Source of the DNA: Apoda limacodes
Taxonomy: Eukaryota > Arthropoda > Insecta > Lepidoptera > Limacodidae
Assembly: GCA_946406115.1 (NCBI GenBank)
Contig: OX291542.1
Location: forward strand, 36,785,321-36,849,320
Length of the DNA stretch: 64,000 nucleotides
Direction of reading: 5' to 3'
Part shown: positions 58,951 to 64,000 of the stretch, in pieces
How the letters are laid out: each line of letters opens with the position of its first letter
Numbering within the stretch: the first letter of the stretch is position 1
The notes under the pieces: model-generated
What the model was told of the DNA's origin: nothing
Seen by the model: the letters and a program-made list of their open reading frames with translations, nothing else
The model's database searches: none
Program-made: the position numbers and the translations under genes

Positions 58951-60529
58951 TAAGAAATTCCATTATGTATATAAATTTTATACCGATAATTCGTTTTGAT
59001 TTCGATTTTTTTGTGACCTGCTCCTTGACCTAGTGTGGCGATAGCATTGTCGCATGGCAACATTGTTAAATTGGGTTTCAGTAAGGTGCCACATTGTATC
59101 ATCTACCAAACCTTCTTGTATTTCATATAATTGTATTTTTTTTGTCTGATGTGTTTGATTGTGACTAAAAAGTTTTTATGTTTTTGTGTTTTGTTTATTA
59201 GTTATTATGGTGTTGCTGTTTTCCTAATAAATCATTTACTTATATAACCTGAACAAACGGTGATGCACTTTTGGATGATTAATCAAGAAATGAATAAGAG
59301 CCAGTTTTTTGCTGCTATAAAACATTTTGATTGCACCACCTAGTGTAATAGTTTAATTAATGATATGAAATTGCACATGTACTGTAATCTCCTATCTCTT
59401 TTCTCCTAGAAAAGGGCGAGTGCCTCAACATCCGAATTGACCAGTCAGAGAAAGACAACTATTATTATATATACTAAGAATTTTTGGTGTTTCAAAAGTG
59501 TGATCTTTTTCTCCTTTTGCGCGTGTTGGTGTCGAAAGTGGCCAAAAACTATTAAGGTAAATCCAACTAAAGGTCTGCAGATCTGCGAGAAGCACCGCTA
59601 TTGTTTCGAGGTATTTATCCTTTCATACTGCTTCATTTGATAACCTTTCCACAGCAGTTTTGAATCCTTAACCTCCATTCTCTGTGTATGTGCATTGTGG
59701 TTTAATTCATCAACCTTACTTTGCGCCTAGTGCCCTATGGAAATTACAGCACCGCACCACTTCTGGTATTTCGAGCCGGAGGACATTTATTAAATCGCTT
59801 TACGTATTTTTCAAATATTAACGTATTTAAATTTTAAAAGCTATTCTTAATATTTCCCACAATCTTGTAAGTAATTCGTAACTTATTTCCTCCAAATATA
59901 TTTAAACATTAAAATATTCGTTTCGTTTTTCAGTTTATCGTAACGCGTTACTAGTTTAAATTTTGAAATAATACGAACATCATTTTGTGAAGAGAAAACA
60001 CATTGAAGATAACGGGTTTCGTTCGCTTATACTCTACAAGCGTGATCACAGAACATTATCGCTTGATTCATTGCTCGTGTCTTGCTTTGCCACACTCGAA
60101 TTTTATCCAAAATTACTTAAGTTGTTAACAACCTTATTTAAACTTCTTGTAATAATACTAGTAATAATAGACAGCTGCCATTACCTATTAGCTAGTTTTA
60201 AGTAACATCGTTATTGTTATTATATATAACTTTTGCCGCATAGTATTTTACTTCACTTTTTTATATACAACATAATTATTTCTAATAAAAGAATATTTCT
60301 GTACTTAGCATTCCTGTGTGCAATATTTTGCATTCCAACGCTGTTTTATTTGTTTTGCATTTTTAGTTTATTTATTAGCAAGGGTCATGTGTAAACAAAT
60401 TCCTATTTTGGAATCGCTACTTGCTACGTATTTTGAACGTATGAAAATTACTTACGTTTTGTCGCAGAATTTGGATGACGATTCGGAATTCGGAAACAAT
60501 TGATGATATACGTACGTGTTATCAAAATA
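58951..60529. other. Unassigned flank of the BEL/Pao element
   Basis: A+T-rich. The upstream LTR of the BEL element may lie here but was not identified. Short frames (for example 59437-59640 and 59987-60205) have no recognisable motif. Confidence 0.45.
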
Positions 60530-63500
60530 CGTTAAAGCAAATAAATTAAAATTGAAACCCGATTATGCATCTAATTTTAGGTCTTGGGTTGCATTTGAAG
60601 ATATTTCTGTCGTATTAAGCGGAAATTATCAACATTGTCAGTAGGTCGTAAAGAACAAAATTCGGATATTAAAACTGAAATGAAGTCTGAAATACCGCGT
60701 CTTCTGACGTTAAGTGTCCCAGCTTTTTTTAGAGATCTCCGTAATTGGCCTCTTTTAAATACAGTCCGCAAAACAGTTTATTCGAAATGTATCAGAGAGA
60801 TTCGGTAGTAAAAAAGTTTGACAGTCTCGTCAGTTTTGTTCGCGATCGCATTAAAATTCTCCATACGATTGCGATGTCAAAAGCCGGTACCCGCATCCAA
60901 ATATGTCTTGTAAAAAATGTGGTAATAAACATCACACGATGTTGCATTTTGATAATAATATAAATGCCACCTCCAATGATCCCAATACTTCGCGCTACAC
61001 AGTCAGAATTAAACCCTGCTGGTCCTTATCAGTCGCTCGCGCTACAGTCAGTGCCATCACCGCCGGCACCGCAGCCTCATAGACACTCACCGGCAAACTT
61101 TACTCGTACTGACGTCACGCGCATGCAGTTTAAACTCGAGTCATAATAATAAGATGCATAATAAAAATATTTTGACTTCACCAGTACTATTTTACTAGCC
61201 ATTGCTTGCGTAATTGTTTTCGATTCTCAGGGAAATGAACATGATTTGAGGTGTATTTAAGACAGTGCATCGCAAAGTTGTCTGATAAAGAACGAAACTT
61301 GTGTACGTCTAGGTTTGCACCAAATACCTACTTGTTCATTAGTGAAGGGTGTCGGAGGTTCTACCCAACAACTAAATGGTTCGTTCATTTTAAAATATTC
61401 TCACACTACAATCAACACATTTTTTATAATCTAAAATCTCTTGTAGTAGACAACGTAACTGAATGCCTACCTACTACAAAGTTTAATTAATTCGCGATTT
61501 CCGAATTTAAGAATTTACCGCTAGCAGACGACGCATACGCTGTGCCGGGTAATATCGATATTTTGATTGGCGCTAAACTATTTCTGCATCTTTTATTACC
61601 TAATAGGGTGCAAGGTTCCTTGGGTTCTCCGCGCAATATTGAAACGGTTTTCTGGTACGTTGTTCTGGCTCCACTCCCGCATTAATTGATACTCCCGCGT
61701 CTACTATTTCTTGTTGCTACATTCAACCTCAACGGGTTGAAGATTTAATTACAAAATTCTGAGAATTGGAAGAATCAAAATCTTCTTCTGACCAAAGCCC
61801 AGACGAAGCATGTGAAGAATTTTATTGCCGCACCAATACTCGCAACCCAAAGATTAAGGACGATGTATTTTCTCTTGGTGATTCTTTCGCAAATGCTAAA
61901 CGACGCTTTGAATGACTTGAAACTTACAGCTTCCTCACAACTGAGAGAAGCTTATGATAATATTATCTGGGACTATCTTGACAAAGGTATACTGGCGTCG
62001 CCTATATCCGAATAGAATAGAAATAATCCCTTTTATGTAATACCTGACCACGGCATTCTTAGAGAGGACAAAACCACAACTAAATTGCGCATGGTATGCG
62101 ATGCGAGTGCAAAAGCCACTTTATCGGTCTCCTTAAACGATTTATTGTACAGTGGTCAGAATTTACAGGTTAATTTGTTCTCTATCTTGATCAATTTCCA
62201 TTTATTTTCAGTAGCGCTTTCTGAAAACATACGACAGATGTTTTTATGCATTGGCATAAGAGATTGTGACCGAACATTTCAACGGATACTGTTTTTCGCC
62301 ACTGCAGGACTTAAAAATGTACTATTTCAATACTGTTGGTTTCGGTTTACGATCTAGTCCATTCCACGCAATGAAAACCTTAAGACAGATTTCACACATT
62401 TCTGTTTGCTAAGGAAATAATAGACTGGCCTATACATGGATGATGTAGCGTATAGTGTATAGGAAATTTCCGCAGTAGAGGCTGTAGCGTCTATGATTGC
62501 TCTTATGAAAAGTGGATGAGCAATTCACAGTCTTTTTTTAACTCTGTTGTTTTGTTATAACACCGGCTTGAATCTATCAAGGAATTTGGTGAAACAGACA
62601 CCCATAAGGTTTTAGGTTTGTCTTGGTCCCCGAATACCAATAACTTTTGTCTTACTGTTGGTGCGCCTGAGAATTTAAGATGCACTAAACAAGTAATGTT
62701 ACCGTGTATGTCCAAAATCCATATCTCCCATACGTTATGGGGTTTGTCGCTCCCATCGTACGTGCGACTGGCATGACATATCAACCGATCACATCCGAAG
62801 ATTATGGGAGCAATGACGAACTGCCCGCTCTTAATAATTTGAAATTCCCGCGTCATATTAGTATTACTGGTGATACTCTGTCATCATCCGTTGGCTTTGC
62901 AGATGTCAGTGAGAAGGAGCGAGAGACTAAGACAGCTCTTAACTGTACTGTGTACACGTATCTTAGGTTCCTCCACGGACTGCCGTAAACATCCTTCTAA
63001 ATCCTTAATGTCCAATTCCATCTAAATATCTCTAATGACTTTATCACAGTTTATTAATTTTTAGTCTTTCGGTAACTACTAATACAAATTCTTTTGTAAC
63101 ACACACAATATATAATTAATTAGCATTTTAAGTATTGATACGTAATTGGTTTTCTATATGTAACTGAGAAATGTTTGATATAGTTTTAAAGTGAGGTTAT
63201 ATTACGTAGTACATGCATGTGTAGTACGTTTTTATTTTATTTTTTTGGATATATTTTCTTATTTTTTCTTGTTTCCATCATCATTGTTACGGCAAAGGTA
63301 TTATAACATACAGCCAAGACCTTTTTAAATATTTTTACTTTTATTTTATGTTCGTATTATGTTGTGATGTAAATTATGAATTTAAATTATTATTTTTTTC
63401 TGTTTTGTTTGCGGTCACTCTGGTTTAGTGACAACCAAAAAGGCTCTTACAGAATATCAGTGCTGAGGCTTCGGCTGCAGCTTTAACTGAGTAAGAGACC

Positions 63501-64000
63501 TTTTTATTTATATATATTTATATATATTTATGTTAAATATGTAATTGTTAGAGTGTCGAATAAATGTTTTTCTTCTTCTTCTTCTTCTAAGGCAAATAGT
63601 GCAGTTATTTACTTTCAAGTAAATAACGAACGATCCCGTATAGTACACTTGATAAGTGCCAAATCAAAGGTTTCTCCTTTAAAGGTCATTTCCCTTGCTA
63701 GACTTGAATTCTACGCCATATTAATACTTGCTAAGCTTACACAGACTATCATCTCGTCTTGCAATAACCGCATTAACATTTCTGAAGTATTTGCGTTTTT
63801 TAAATTCCACGGTTGCATTGTGCTGGGTTCATTCTGCACCGATGGGGTACGTTTGTAGCCAATAGGGTGACCAAAAAACAATCAGAATTACCGTGTTGTA
63901 ATTTTTACCACTGTGCAGGAGCATTGATCCCGCTGATTATCTTTCACGTGGAATTACTCCTGCTCAAATCATTGACCATCCTCTTTGGTTCACTGGACCT
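60530..64000 (+). pseudogene. Decayed BEL/Pao LTR retrotransposon (gag-pol), runs off the right edge
   Basis: Pieces in order across all three frames: gag (ASNFRSWVAFEDISVVLS; FFRDLRNWPLFKYSPQNSLF); knuckle CKKCGNKHHTMLHFDNN; protease-RT linker (DEAYAVPGNIDILIGAKLF; DQSPDEACEEFYCRTNTRN); RT (TTKLRMVCDASAKATLSVSL, NDLLYSGQNLQVNLFSIL); connection blocks VLGLSWSPNTNNF and ELPALNNLKFPRHI; RNase-H-like GFADVSEK joined across an insertion to ANSAVIYFQV, AKSKVSPLKVISLARLE; and, at the very edge, the GITPAQIIDHPLWFTGP block. Dozens of stops and frame changes make it long dead. The integrase and 3' LTR would lie to the right. Confidence 0.85.
62915..63588 (+). mobile_element. LINE-like insertion inside the BEL/Pao copy
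   Basis: The BEL reading (GFADVSEK to ANSAVIYFQV) is interrupted by about 670 bases that begin gagcgagagactaagacagc and end in tttttcttcttcttcttctt, a simple-repeat tail as left by some LINEs. Contains tgaggcttcggctgcagctt near the 3' end. The flanks share only aag, so the target duplication is short or unclear. Confidence 0.6.

Overview
The window is strongly A+T-rich animal nuclear DNA, almost certainly from a moth or butterfly. The grounds are a multi-exon neuronal-type receptor gene with GT-AG introns and a transposon load of recognisably lepidopteran type: Lep1/Helitron-like repeats, the dispersed repeat that begins ggccaagtgcgagtcgg, CR1/Jockey LINE tails, Tc1/mariner, piggyBac-type and hAT-type MITEs, Ty3/gypsy and BEL/Pao. 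No bacterial features, CRISPR arrays, rRNA genes or convincing tRNA genes were seen.

Host gene (0.43-23.8 kb, minus strand). Twelve exons with mutually consistent splice phases encode about 604 residues of a Sidestep (Side) family cell-surface receptor: four Ig domains, one fibronectin type III domain, a transmembrane helix and the start of the cytoplasmic tail. The 5' exons (signal peptide and first Ig) and the last exon(s) are not seen and should lie beyond the recognised exons or the window edges. All recognised repeats in this part are in introns: several minisatellites (41, 36, 30, 29, 21 and 21 bp units), a LINE with a (CA)n tail, LINE 3' ends and several MITEs, one nested in another.

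Region 24-39 kb. No host exon recognised. It holds a perfect 600-bp triplication ending at a Helitron-like 3' terminus, a deleted Tc1 (DD34E) copy inserted in a (TA)n tract, two decayed mariner-like transposases, a 40-bp minisatellite and LINE fragments.

Region 39.7-43.1 kb (minus). An intact 958-codon reading frame carries a C2H2 zinc finger, a reverse transcriptase with YLDD in the active site and a C-terminal restriction-like endonuclease (RLE). It is the most unusual protein in the window.

Region 43.7-49.4 kb (plus). A young Ty3/gypsy LTR retrotransposon with near-identical LTRs and a TATT target duplication. Its gag start codon lies inside the LTR and its tRNA-Leu-like primer site lies inside the coding sequence. 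This copy has a frameshift near the gag start and a short D-D-E spacing in the integrase.

Region 49.5-64 kb. Decayed mariner and LINE pieces; a complete Tc1-like transposon (DD35E, 351-residue transposase, both TIRs, TA duplications) with a second tail-to-tail reading frame; a 2.7-kb TIR element carrying a nested piggyBac-type MITE; an inverted array of tRNA-like modules; and a decayed BEL/Pao element running off the right edge, split by a LINE-like insertion.

Assignments come from reading translations and motifs by eye. No database search was run.
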